This document shows, in pieces, positions 49,301-61,300 of a stretch of 64,000 nucleotides of DNA. A model generated the notes under the pieces. That model worked only from the letters and a program-made list of their open reading frames with translations, did not search any database and was not told the DNA's origin. Origin of the DNA: Tanypteryx hageni (taxonomy: Eukaryota; Arthropoda; Insecta; Odonata; Petaluridae); the NCBI GenBank assembly GCA_028673005.1, contig CM054113.1, positions 70,475,850 to 70,539,849 on the forward strand, written 5' to 3'. Made by a program: the position numbers and the translations under genes. Each line of letters begins with the position of its first letter. Positions within the stretch are counted from its first letter, which is position 1.

Positions 49301-52300
49301 TGGGAAGATACGAAGAAATCATGATACATACTTTTATGGAAATAGGTTACTGCTATAGAAAATAAATGGTGCAATATACATTGCACAAACTTTCTCATAT
49401 ACGTATATATGTTTGGTCTCACTACACTCTTTGCCCCAAAATTAACTCTGTGTGCTTGGCAATTCACTGCCATGGCTTGATGATCATCACTTTTAGATCA
49501 GGATTTCTTAAATACTCTTCTAACAGTTTTCCCTACTGCCTGAGTGTATTAAATGTATCTGGCTGAATATTAAATGTATTTGGCAACAATAAGGGTAAAT
49601 TATATGTTTTATAAAATGCCTATCTCTCCCTTTCACAAGTAACTGAGAAGCCACAAAAATCAACGAATTTCTTGGATTACCATATGTAAAACAGGTAGTG
49701 TAATTTTTTAAATAATTTAATCCTATGGAAATTCACAGTATATTTGTTTATGATCTGAAAAATAACCTTCTATAGTAATTTTTTGGCTTAGTTAGTATTA
49801 TTTGTGACATTATGGATTTTAATCAAAATCCCTCGTCATTTTTGAGTAAATCGAATTTTTTTTCAAAATATCCAAGCATAAAGTACATTCCCTTAATTGT
49901 TGTGCAATATCATTCATCTCTTCAGTGTCTATTAAGAATGATATTATCCACAAATATGAGATATCATTCGATTTAGTTTAACCATCTAGGCTGTAGTAAG
50001 ATTTTGGGTGGATTGTGGCAGAGGCATGATGTCATAGGGCTTAGGTAAGCTAGCTTAGCATGCATTGTAATGCCACTGGATGCCATATAGTGATTTTTTG
50101 AGACATATGGCTTATGCAGTATTATTTGTGACATCGGGTTCTACAACTGGATTGATTTTAATCAAATTTCTGAGAGCAATTTTTGAGTAAATCTAATTTT
50201 TCTAAAAATCGCAAAGAATAAACTATCCTTTATTTTTGTACAATATCATTTTTATCAAAAAGGGTCTGCAAAAGATGATATATTGCATAAATGAGATATC
50301 ATTCGATTTTATGAATGCATTTGGGCCCTAGACCTGCCAAGAGACCAACAGACAGACAGCATGGCGAAAAACACTTTTATGGACTCGGGGACATACATGT
50401 AAAACGTATATTTCCATCAAAATCTTGAAGCTGAATTTTTTCACGATTACAATACTTTCTCTAGATACTACGTATATGAGAAAGTAAAAACATATGTAAT
50501 ATTAGATTATACAATCTTGCTTATCCAGATTGACCATCAATCTGGATAAGCAAGGTTGTGTCCCCATCAATCAATCAATTTGATGGGGATCAGACATGGA
50601 TAAATGAAAATCTTAAGTATTCATGGTTGCAAGTTAACCCTCAGTATCTCTTCATTTGTGAGAACAAGAGTAAGTTCTGAACTTTGTAAACCTAAGATAT
50701 GAATTAGCAGGGGCTGGATAAGAAATTATACTGTTAATGTGTGTGTACATACATATTAGTAGGCTATAATCATTTTTCCAAAAAATACTTAAATAAATGT
50801 AACATAACATAAGCACTCGATAAATGAGCATGAATATGATTCATAATCAAAAGTCTAATATAAATGTTAAATCAACAAAACTGGGTTTTATGGCAGAATG
50901 ATCACGAACTACCATTTTAAATAAGTAAAATTTATTTTTATCAGCTATTCTTTCGTCAAGCTGGAAAACCAACAGGTGAAGATAAGCCAGAATTGCAAAT
51001 GAAATTACAGCTTTCTGCATCTGGGCAATATGTTCTGATGATTATTTACATTAACCCTGCAGATGATGGTCAAACCTCTCATATCAGTATTGAAGTAACT
51101 CCAACGAAAGGTGAAAAATTTTGTTTTCAGACTTACTATAAAAATAACTTTTATTATTACTCTTGCATCTAAGTAGAGAGTTTTTGTGCATCATAAATGC
51201 AGTTCTCTGATTTTTTATCTGGACTAGTGAAAATGTTTGCATTTATGATTAGTTTTTAACTCAATTTCCTTACTTTCATTAAAATTTGTAAGCATTTGAT
51301 ATTTTTCTGACTTTATTATTCATTTTTTTGGAAACGTGCCTAATCTGGCATTCCTTTTATATGACATTATTAAAGAACTATCTTAGATGTTCTGATATTA
51401 TTTACAAAAGATTTATGCTAAACTGATAGTTTAAAAGATTTTTACTAACTGAACAAAAAATTTTCAACTATAACACTAAACAAAAGAAAAAGACAGAAAA
51501 TTAAAGAAAATTTTTAATATGATGTGTTTATTTCTTCCCTTAATGAAATAGTTTTTATCTTGTATGCAACATTCTTACATTAAAGGTACAGCTAAATGGA
51601 AGGTTACTCTTTATCCATGCAATTATACTTCATTCTGCCGCCAAGTTGTACAAGATGAGCATGGAAGGATTGGATTATTTAAGTTTAACACAAAGTCCAT
51701 TAATTTACTGCTAAAAGTAAGTGTATTTTTTAATATGAATGACAAGTGTTACATGGCTTTATATGACTATTGTCACTCAATGGCTCTTATTCCAGGGGAA
51801 TGAAAAGTCAAAGATTGATATTAAATCAGTTGTAGCCATTCCATATGATAAATGGTCATATGACTACATTAAACCAAAATCTGTTTGTGTGAAAAAAGAC
51901 GGAAAATGCTTGCCAGAAATATTCCCCCCTTCACTACATTCAACAAAGGTAAGCTTTAAATATTTTGCCTGCTTGAAAAAATCAGAAGTCTCTGATTTTA
52001 AAAGTTAAACTTTTTGGATTTTGCAAGCATTTAGGACAAATTAGAAATTTCCAATGTGACTTTCTTTGTTAGTTCTGCATTATAATCAATATATCTCCAA
52101 AAATACCCTAATTTGTGCACTAGGAAATTATGTTCACATATTAACTCATTAAAAAATTATGGTTCATTGAATGTATATGTTATATCAAACAAGTGTTTTA
52201 ATGTTGTCATAGATTTCACTTTCATCTATAACAGAAATATTTTTTCCATAGGTTGAATTTGAAGCAGGATCTAAAAATAAAAAAACAAAGGTTTTGCCAA

Positions 52301-55300
52301 AAGGCATAAATGATAAAAATATAGGATTAATTTATCTAAACCTTTCGGATAAAATGATTGAAATAAAAGGCAAAGTTTCAGACAGAGGGAGATATGTTTT
52401 GGTGATCCATTATTACCAACCAAATACTCCAGGTAAAAATACTAACTACTAAAACATGCAAAAACATTAACCTGGAAAGTGAAGCTAACACACAAATATT
52501 AACAACCCATATCAAACAAGTACCTTTAATGACAAAAATAGTTGAAAATATTTATATAATAGATGAAGTGCTGTAATAATTCCTATTGTTTTACAACTTA
52601 AATATAAATTTAAATACAATCGGATACATTGTTTAAAAATTTTCAACTTTTTCTTATATTTGGCAGACTAGAATTGGCCAAGTGTATCATTAATGACTCA
52701 AACCAGTGTATAAATTTCTTTGATGAGAGAAGTCGGCTAGCCTTTATGTAATTTGTTATTTCTACTAAACTATCCACCAGATTATGATAATATTCTTAAA
52801 GACATGTACTAAAGAGGCTGATCTTTATTGCTGCAAACTTGTTCAATAACTCTGTTTTAATCAAACATTGATTTGTTTGTGAAATAATAGAAATAATTTT
52901 TTGTAAACAGACCAACTCCAAAGTACTCTCATCAGAATTTTTTTCACTTTTAATCATTCTATACTTGCATCAAATTACATATTTTGTCTGGTATGGCCTC
53001 CTTTTCCTAGGGGTACAAAAATTTTAAAAAATATCAAATTTAGTGTACTATATGCACTATGGCTTGTATCATATCATTAAGATTGCATGTTCGTAAGCAA
53101 ATAGTTGAAAAATAAATGCCCATTCAAATAAGTAAAAACTAAAGATAGGGGATTCACAACATATCAAGGCCAATCTTTCCAAAAACAGGACAAAAATCCT
53201 TGAGACATTATAACAAGGACAGTTTATTTTCAGCCAACAAGAATCTAAGAGTATGTACTCCGGATACTGACTTGTTTTAAATTACAATAAATAGGACATA
53301 AATTTGAGATGCTCCCATGGTACTGAATAAAGTATGGTACCCCAACAAAATAGCCCAAGGCAAAATAGTCCTGACAAAACAGCCCCATGAAAATAGCTTA
53401 CACACAAAACAGCCCAAGACAAAACAGTTCAATGAACAGTTGCATTTGAAAACTTGACTGATAGTTGTCCTGATGAAATGAATTCCATCGTCGACTACTG
53501 GGAAGATAATTGTATAGGACAATAAAGATGCAATGGCAGAGCAGAACCTCGATTTGCAATTTGCATATGGAACACCTGTGATCAAGTTATTGGCGGTCTT
53601 CCTTGCACCAACAACTCAGTTGAAGGGTGGCACCATACCTTCCAGCAGATGATAGATTGCCACCATTCGCCATTATACAAACTTGTCGAATAGTTTTGAA
53701 AAGAGGAAGATCGAGTCGAGATCAACATGGTGCATTTTCATGAAGGGATTCGACTACCAGTAGCATCAAAGATGAAGTACATACAACTCAATTGGCGACT
53801 TAAAACTGTAGTTCCAACTTAGAATAATACTTGACATTCTTGATTATCTTAATGGAATTTCTCACAATCTTGCAGTATAGATACCACAGCTGTATACATA
53901 TAGTATTTGAAATGGAAATCTTTTATTACTTATGTATTGGATTTTTGGCTAATTTTACAAATTTTGTATTACTTATGTATTGGTTTTTGGTTAGTTTTAC
54001 AAATATTGTAATAATAATAATAATACATTTTATTTTTCCAATGATCATACAATATGATATAGGATATGTCAGGAGAGGTAATATACAATACAATGAAATA
54101 ATTCATATAAAAATATCGATATACAATTGAAAGATATAAAAATAAAAAATCAATATACAATATTATCATCTGCTTATTCTCTGGTCATAGGTAAAAATCA
54201 TTAATTTTATAACACATTTTTTCTAACAGCAAAGATCTCAATTGGATTTTTAACATGTTAATACTTTTTATGGTTTTTAATGCAGTAGGTAATCGATTAT
54301 ATACATGGAGACCCATTACACAAGGGCCATTTGTTGCCATCTTACAATTCTGTTGTGGTGTGTAAATATTTAAGCAATTTCTGGTAATGTGATTATGAAT
54401 ATCGCTATTTAATGTGAAATTGCTTCTATTGGTCTTTACAAATACTAGTAAAAGATAGATATAAACACTTGTTCCTTGAAAAGTAGGTGACTAGGTGTAC
54501 AATTAGGTTTGCCAGCAATGTAGCGAATAACATGTTTTTGTAGTTTAAAAATTTTGTCTAGTTGTGCTGAGTGGCCCCAAAAAATAAGTCCATATGTTAC
54601 CCGTAAGTAGAAAATTCCTAGAAATAGAGTATGACTAACTTGTTCTAGTGATTTATTACTTATCCTAATGAGAAGACTATTATCCCTTTCATACTTTTTG
54701 ATGAACTTAATCATCTTTGTTTTATCACAGTTTATGCTAAGATGATTATTGGTACACCAATCATTTATTGCATTTGTGACTCTGTTACCAGAATCGATTA
54801 ATGAAGACAGATTATCTGAGGAAATAAGTAGGTTGGTGTCATCAGCATAGACAATTGCTTTGGTGCAAATATTATTAGCAAGGACAGTAGGAAGATCATT
54901 TATATAAAGGGAGAATAAAACAGGTCCAAAAATTGAGCCCTGTGGAACATCCTAAGATGGAATACTGGTTTTAGATATATATTTAGCTCCTTTATGATCA
55001 AGGACAACCTTATGATTTCTGTCACTGAGGTAAGATCTTAACCAGTCATTAGCACACCCTTTTATGGCATATCTTTCAAGTTTCTTGAGAAGCAGTTCGT
55101 GACCAACAGTGTCAAAGGCTTTTGACAAGTCAAAGAATATGCCAAGCATTAGTTTTTGACATTTAATAATAAAGTTAATCGCTTCATATATGGCAGTAAT
55201 TGTTGGTTTTTCCTTTTTGAATCCATGTTGCGAAGGGGACATAATACTATGTGCATTGAGAAAGTTTTCAAGATGTTTATGGAATACCCTTTCAAAGATT

Positions 55301-58300
55301 TTAGAGAATACACTTAGAATAGCTATAGGTCTATAGTTGGTGAAATTGTTTGGGTCGCCTTTTCCTTTATATACTGGTACGACTTTGGATAGCTTCAGTT
55401 TAGAAGGAAAGATGCCCAGTCTAAGCGAGTCATTGATAAGAAGGAGAAGAGGTGTAATGATTATGGGATAGCTATATTTTAATACAAGTGCTAGGATTTC
55501 ATCAATTCCTGTTGAACAGTTATTATTAAGGGCAGATATTATACTGATTACTTCCTTTTCATTTAATAGTGAATTTTCAAGAAAGGGTATGTTAGAAAAT
55601 GAGTTAGAAATGACAGGATAATTGTTGAAGAACTTGTTGAATTCTTTGCTAAAGATTTCACAAAGTGATGATGGTATGTCTTTGTCTTTGTTAAATAAGC
55701 CTAAGTTATAATAATAATAATAAATTTATTAATCCAAAGATCGAGTATTACATCGATGTAGGACAAGTCATGTATATAGTATAACACAAAAATCATTATC
55801 ATGTAGTAAAATTGAAATATTCATTAACGGAATAAAACAGTTTGCTCTGTAAGAAAGTCCTTAATTTTTTACGAAATGTGGAAATTCCTTGGATAGCTTT
55901 GAAGTCTCCAGGTAATTTGTTAAACAATAGAAGCCCCATTGACTTGGGGCCCAAGACAGCTGCTCTTGTTCGTTCAAAGTTTCTGTGAAGGGCATTAAGT
56001 TGCCTCGTACTATGATGGTGAACATTAGAGTTTTTCTCATATAGGAATAAATTTGTCTTAGCATGAAGTAACATTACAAATATATATAAACATGGCACTG
56101 GTAAAATATTAAGTTTTTTAAACAGGGGACGACATGGCGTATCATGTCTCTCATTTGCAATAAGGCGAATTGCCCTCTTTTGAATTTTAAAAATAACATC
56201 AGCATGAGGGGAAGAGCCCCAAAACAGAATACTATACAAAAAATGCGAGTAAAATTCACCATAATATAAAATAATCAAAACATCTAAAGATACGCTATAT
56301 TTAATACTCCTAATAAGATAGCAGATAGAACTGAGCTTGCTACTCAGATTACTAGTGTATACATCCCATGAAAGTTGAGCGTCGATTGAAATACCCAAGA
56401 ATTTTGTGCTTTGGACCTGAGGGATCAATTTGCCCCCTATGTCAATGGATATGTTATTACAAAATTTATTTTTGTTTGCAAAATACATCAGTTGAGACTT
56501 ATCCACATTCAGCTTTAAGAAGTTATTTTGACACCAATTGTTTAAGAGCTGAGCCACAAGTTTACCATTATTTTCCAGACTATCAATGCTGGAAGGTGTA
56601 AGAATGACATTGGTGTCATCTGCATAGAGTATAGGGTTAGCACCTTTTACTGTCTAGATCCTGTCAGGGAGATCATTTATATAAATAAGGAATAGTATAG
56701 GGCCTAGGACGGAACCCTGGGGAACGCCCTGAGTTGCAACTTTACCAGGAGAAACATATCTTAAGCCATTATTCTTTATTACTACATGCTGCATTCTTTC
56801 CTGGAGTTAAGATTTAATCCAATCATAGGGTATACCCCGAATTCCAAAACTAGCAAGCTTTTGCAGGAGTAACTGGTGGTTGACAGAGTCAAATGCTTTA
56901 GAAAAGTCAAAGAACATTCCAAGGACTTCTATTTTGTTATCCAGCGCAGATATTATATGATCAATTACCCGAAAGGTGGCTGAAGAAGTTGACTTATGTT
57001 GCCTGAAGCCATGCTGAAAGGAGGATATAAGCTGGTGTGATTCAAGATATGAAACAAGTCGTTTGTAAAAAGACTTTTCAAAAAATTTTAGAATTGATTT
57101 ATCATTGATATGGGTCGGTAAGAGTTCATATCATGGGCACTTCCTTTGCTCTTATACAGAGGAATGATTTTGGCAGTCTTGAGAGGTGCTGGAAAAATTC
57201 CTAGCCATAATGATTCATTTATGAGGAACAAAAGGGGTAGCTTAATATAGTTAAATGAATGATTTATGATGATGTTGGGTATTTCATCTATGCCGGCACT
57301 ATATTTGGATCCAAGGTTCTGAAAAATATTTTTAAGTTCAGGTTCTGTGCATGGAGACAGAAATAAGGACTTACAGGTACTAGGAATGTTTGAGGAGGCA
57401 TCCGAGGTTAATGGATTTATAGAAACAGATTGATGAGCAAAGAAATTAATAAAATCGGAAGCCAGCTAGGAGAAGTTGGAGATAGGATTACCAGAAGGAT
57501 CCTTGAGTTTGAGTAAAGATTGAGACCAACCCTGATTTTTCGATTCATTTATAATTTTCCAGATTATCTTTGATTTATTGTCAGCATTCATAATTCTGTC
57601 ATTATTAAAGGAACTTTTAGCAGAACAAATAATGTTTTGGTACTGTTTTTTTAATACTGAGTATTCTGTTTTGACTTCTGCATTATTGTTGGTTTTGCAA
57701 AAATTGGCAAGTTCTTTGATATACAAGGACATCTGTCGGATTTCATCTGTGATCCATCATTTACGAGAGTGCGATTTATGCCTTTTCCTGTATATTATAG
57801 GGAATGCTGTGTTGAAGTAATAGAGGAATTTATTGTAGAAATTACTAAAACTTTCATCGAAATCATTAGCATCATAAACATCACACCATTGCTCTGATCC
57901 AAGGTACTTTAAAAACTGAAGAATGTTTGAATTAGGAAAGGAGCGGCTAGGGCATGCCTCAACTGGTGGCATGGATTTGAAAGGAAAAACTGCAACAATA
58001 GGAAAGTGGTCAGAGAGGTCCGACATAATTACTCTGGTTGTCACTACGTTAGAATCATAATTGGAAATAATGTTATCAAGTAAGGTTGAGGAATGATTAG
58101 TTTTACGAGTGGGCTCATAATTATGAATAACTAAATTATAAGATTGCAGAAGGTTGAGGAATTCATTTTTGTTGCTGCTATGAGACAGTAGGTCAAGATT
58201 AAAATCACCAGTGATAATCAGATAATCGGAGTGGAATTATGGAGAGAATTTAGAAGACTGTCAAATTTGAGTAGGAAAACCTGGAAGCTTCCCAAAGGTC

Positions 58301-61300
58301 CCCTATAGAGGGTACAAAGAATAAACGAAAAATCATTGACAGTTAAACTTACAACAGCACATTCAAATTCACGCTCTTCTATAAGTTGGTGAGAAGGAAC
58401 CACAGTAGTAACAAGTGCTAGGTTCTCCTTGGCAAGTATCATAACACCACCATTTTTTAAGCTAGAATGACAGAATACATCTACAATATTATAACCTAGA
58501 AGTCTAAAAGAAGTTAGCTCATCATGAGCAAGCCAGTGTTCACATAAGCATAAAATGTCAGGTTGGTGCATATCTATCAGGATTTCTAAATCTAGAATCT
58601 TATTTCTGACACATTGAACATTTAAATGCATAACAGAGAGAGGGCAAGAATGCTGCTTATTTGGAACCTGTAGATCAGAAACTAGTGGGGAAATATCTTC
58701 CACAGCGTGTGAATGCCCAATTAATTTGTCTTGGACTTCGCAGTGCCGTTTTTTGAGCGAGTTACAATTTGGTCACTATTGACATCACTTTTGGAGGAAA
58801 CTGCAACATTTGAGATAGTAACTGAAGCATTAGTGGTGCTATTACCGACTATCGATTTATTTACATGAGATTTACGGATAATAAAATTTCTAACGCAAAC
58901 ATCGCTGGGCCAATTCTCGCCTTTATGTAGATCATCTAAAAGACAATAATCTGCACTGATTTTGAAGGTTGAACTGTTTACACTTGTAGATAACTTATCA
59001 CAGATAAAGGTATGACCCTTGTATTTAGAATTTAGGAAGTTCAAAATTATATCACTTGAAACCTCGTTATTAACTCGACTTAAGTGAATCCATGCACGTT
59101 TTGGAGTACCCGAAAATTCATTTAAATCTTTGTTGGAGCCCTGTATGCCTGCGGTGAACCTGGGACTTCGTCGTTTGCTCTGCTGAATCCTCGTGAAACC
59201 ATCTTCATCGAGGGGAGGATCACTAAAATGAGGAGTGGGTTCACGAGAATCACTAGGAAATTCCTCATATTTAGAACGCTTGGGGTTCTTGGCCACTTTT
59301 GCAAAAGAATCGCAAAACGTTGGAGTAGCAACAACAGGTGGATCGGGAACACGGGGAAAAATGTGGGGTACACACATAGTTTCACTTCCATCGGAAACAT
59401 CCGCTTTGTCAAGGAATTCTGAAGTATTATTGCTTGAAGCAACCTGCTTGCTTTCCACCAAGGATAGCCATATGTTGACTTCATCCAGTACACGTAGAAT
59501 GTTGACTATTGATGCGTCAACAAGATTGCCCTTGCTAGATGCATTGTTTTGAGGCATGCTGCACGAGTCACATTTCCAAAAAATTGAGTTGTGGCACTTA
59601 ACAACCGTGAATTCACTATCAGTAAGACCAGTACACTATTTGTGAAAAACTAAGCTGCAGATACCTCCACAAGTTAAGGATTCGTTGCTGAAAAGCAATT
59701 CCTTACAGGAGCGGCATCGCGACAAACCATTAGAGTCCGCCATATTGAATTGAATTGAAGTTGGGAAGTATTCTTGTGGGTTTGGTGCCCTTGTATGTGT
59801 TTATAATGTTCCATGTCTCTTTGGATTTGTTTTTGCATTAGTCAGCTTAGTATCAAAAAATAATTTTTTGGTATCATTTATAAGCTTTTTGTACTCCCTT
59901 TTCCACATTTTCAGTTGTTTGGCAGTATTACTCATGTATTGGTTTTTCACACTTAAAATTTTGCCTTGGGCTGTTTTGTGTGTAAGCTATTTTGATGGGG
60001 CTGTATTGTCTGAGCTATTTTGTTGGGGCTATTTTGACAGGTCACAATAAAGTATACCATACATACCTGTTTATAGGACACATTCCTGTATAGGATGTAG
60101 GTAGGTTTTTGGTATAAAATTCAAAAACTCAGCATGTACCTATAAATTGGACATATGTATTGTACCAAACTAGGACAGTCACAGGCAAGGGAGGATTTGA
60201 CACTCACAAGGTGCAAAAGGAATATGCAAAGGGTCCTAAACAAAGAATTTCACAGATTTTAATTTGTGATTTATAAATGTTCTTCCATTATATATGTATG
60301 CATTCAAAACTCATCACTCCTTTTATTAAAACTCTATATAGCTTGTTTGTGTACGAACAAAGAGAATGAGGCAACAAAGACATGGAAAAGAGGAGAATGC
60401 ACAAATCAGCGCTCCATCCATCAGAAGTGATGTTAAGCAGTTGGCCCCCTTGGTGTTCTTTGAAAAGTGTAGGCTAATGCCAGCACCAGGTTTCCCTCCT
60501 CCCTTCTGTGTGTTTGGTGTGGAAGGCAATGGGAAACCACTATACCATGAATGTATATTCCCTAGTCATCAAACCAATCTACTGATTGGTAGGACCTGTC
60601 ATAACACAACTTTAGTGATGATGATGATGATATAGTTTGTTATGCATATACAGCATATCCTGCTATTCATCACCTCATTATATACTGTTTTGCATATACA
60701 TCATGATGACGTATATGTGAATCCTCCATGGAAGCAAGGGTAGCATTGCTTCCAAATTAAAAATTAAAATAATAATAATAACAGTAATAACAATAAAAAT
60801 AACTCATTCAGAAGTGCAATTTTAGGAGCACATCTTCAGTAAAACCGTGCGACTGCAACATCATTTAAAAAATCCACCTTGATAGCTGGCACCACACAAT
60901 GGCTGAAAATAATACTACTAGGAAGCAAGGATATTATTGCATATACATTGATGAGCCATTCGCTGTAGTATATGGTCGGAGACTAGGCATCTAGTCAAAT
61001 TATTTTGCAGTTTCAATAAGTCACAATTCTCATGTTTCACATGAACCTTCATGCTTAGAGAAGTGTTTATGTTATAGTAGTGCATTAACAGATATTATTT
61101 CCAAAAATTTTGGCTTAGATAGGAGGAATTTCGTGGTTTTTCTCAGCATATTAAAATACAGAGTGGAAGCAATTTTACAATAACAAACATGAGTGAACTA
61201 AGTGCCTCAAATGCTTCTGTTATGCTTTTAAGCAGCTCTGGTGTGGTTCCATGTTGTGCAGTGTGTAATTTATTAATGAAAAGTTTTTCGTTGAACAATT

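Larger units (their letters stand above)
48877..50944 (+). other. Laminin intron 15 (2.1 kb)
   Basis: Mostly a long inverted copy of the TTTCTC repeat (49300-50490), then two hairpins at 50512-50589. 48877-49299 and 50590-50944 show nothing else. Confidence 0.75.
55708..59757 (-). mobile_element. LINE-3, nearly full length, 4.05 kb, nested in LINE-2
   Basis: Flanked by AAGTT at 55703-55707 and 59758-59762. The 3' tail (TTA)n is at the 55708 side. It carries ORF1 (59743-58721) and ORF2 (58703-55799). Removing it and one AAGTT copy makes the LINE-2 frame continuous across the site. Confidence 0.9.
53336..60045 (+). mobile_element. Mutator-like element (MULE), split by two LINEs
   Basis: Long terminal inverted repeats of about 100 bp are built from CAAAATAGCCC units (53336-53440 and 59950-60045). 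The flanks are a 10 bp direct repeat AATAAAGTAT (53326-53335 and 60046-60055), the target size expected for MULEs. A transposase C-terminal remnant lies beside the left end. Without the LINEs the element is about 900 bp, so it was an internally deleted copy before the LINEs arrived. Confidence 0.85.
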
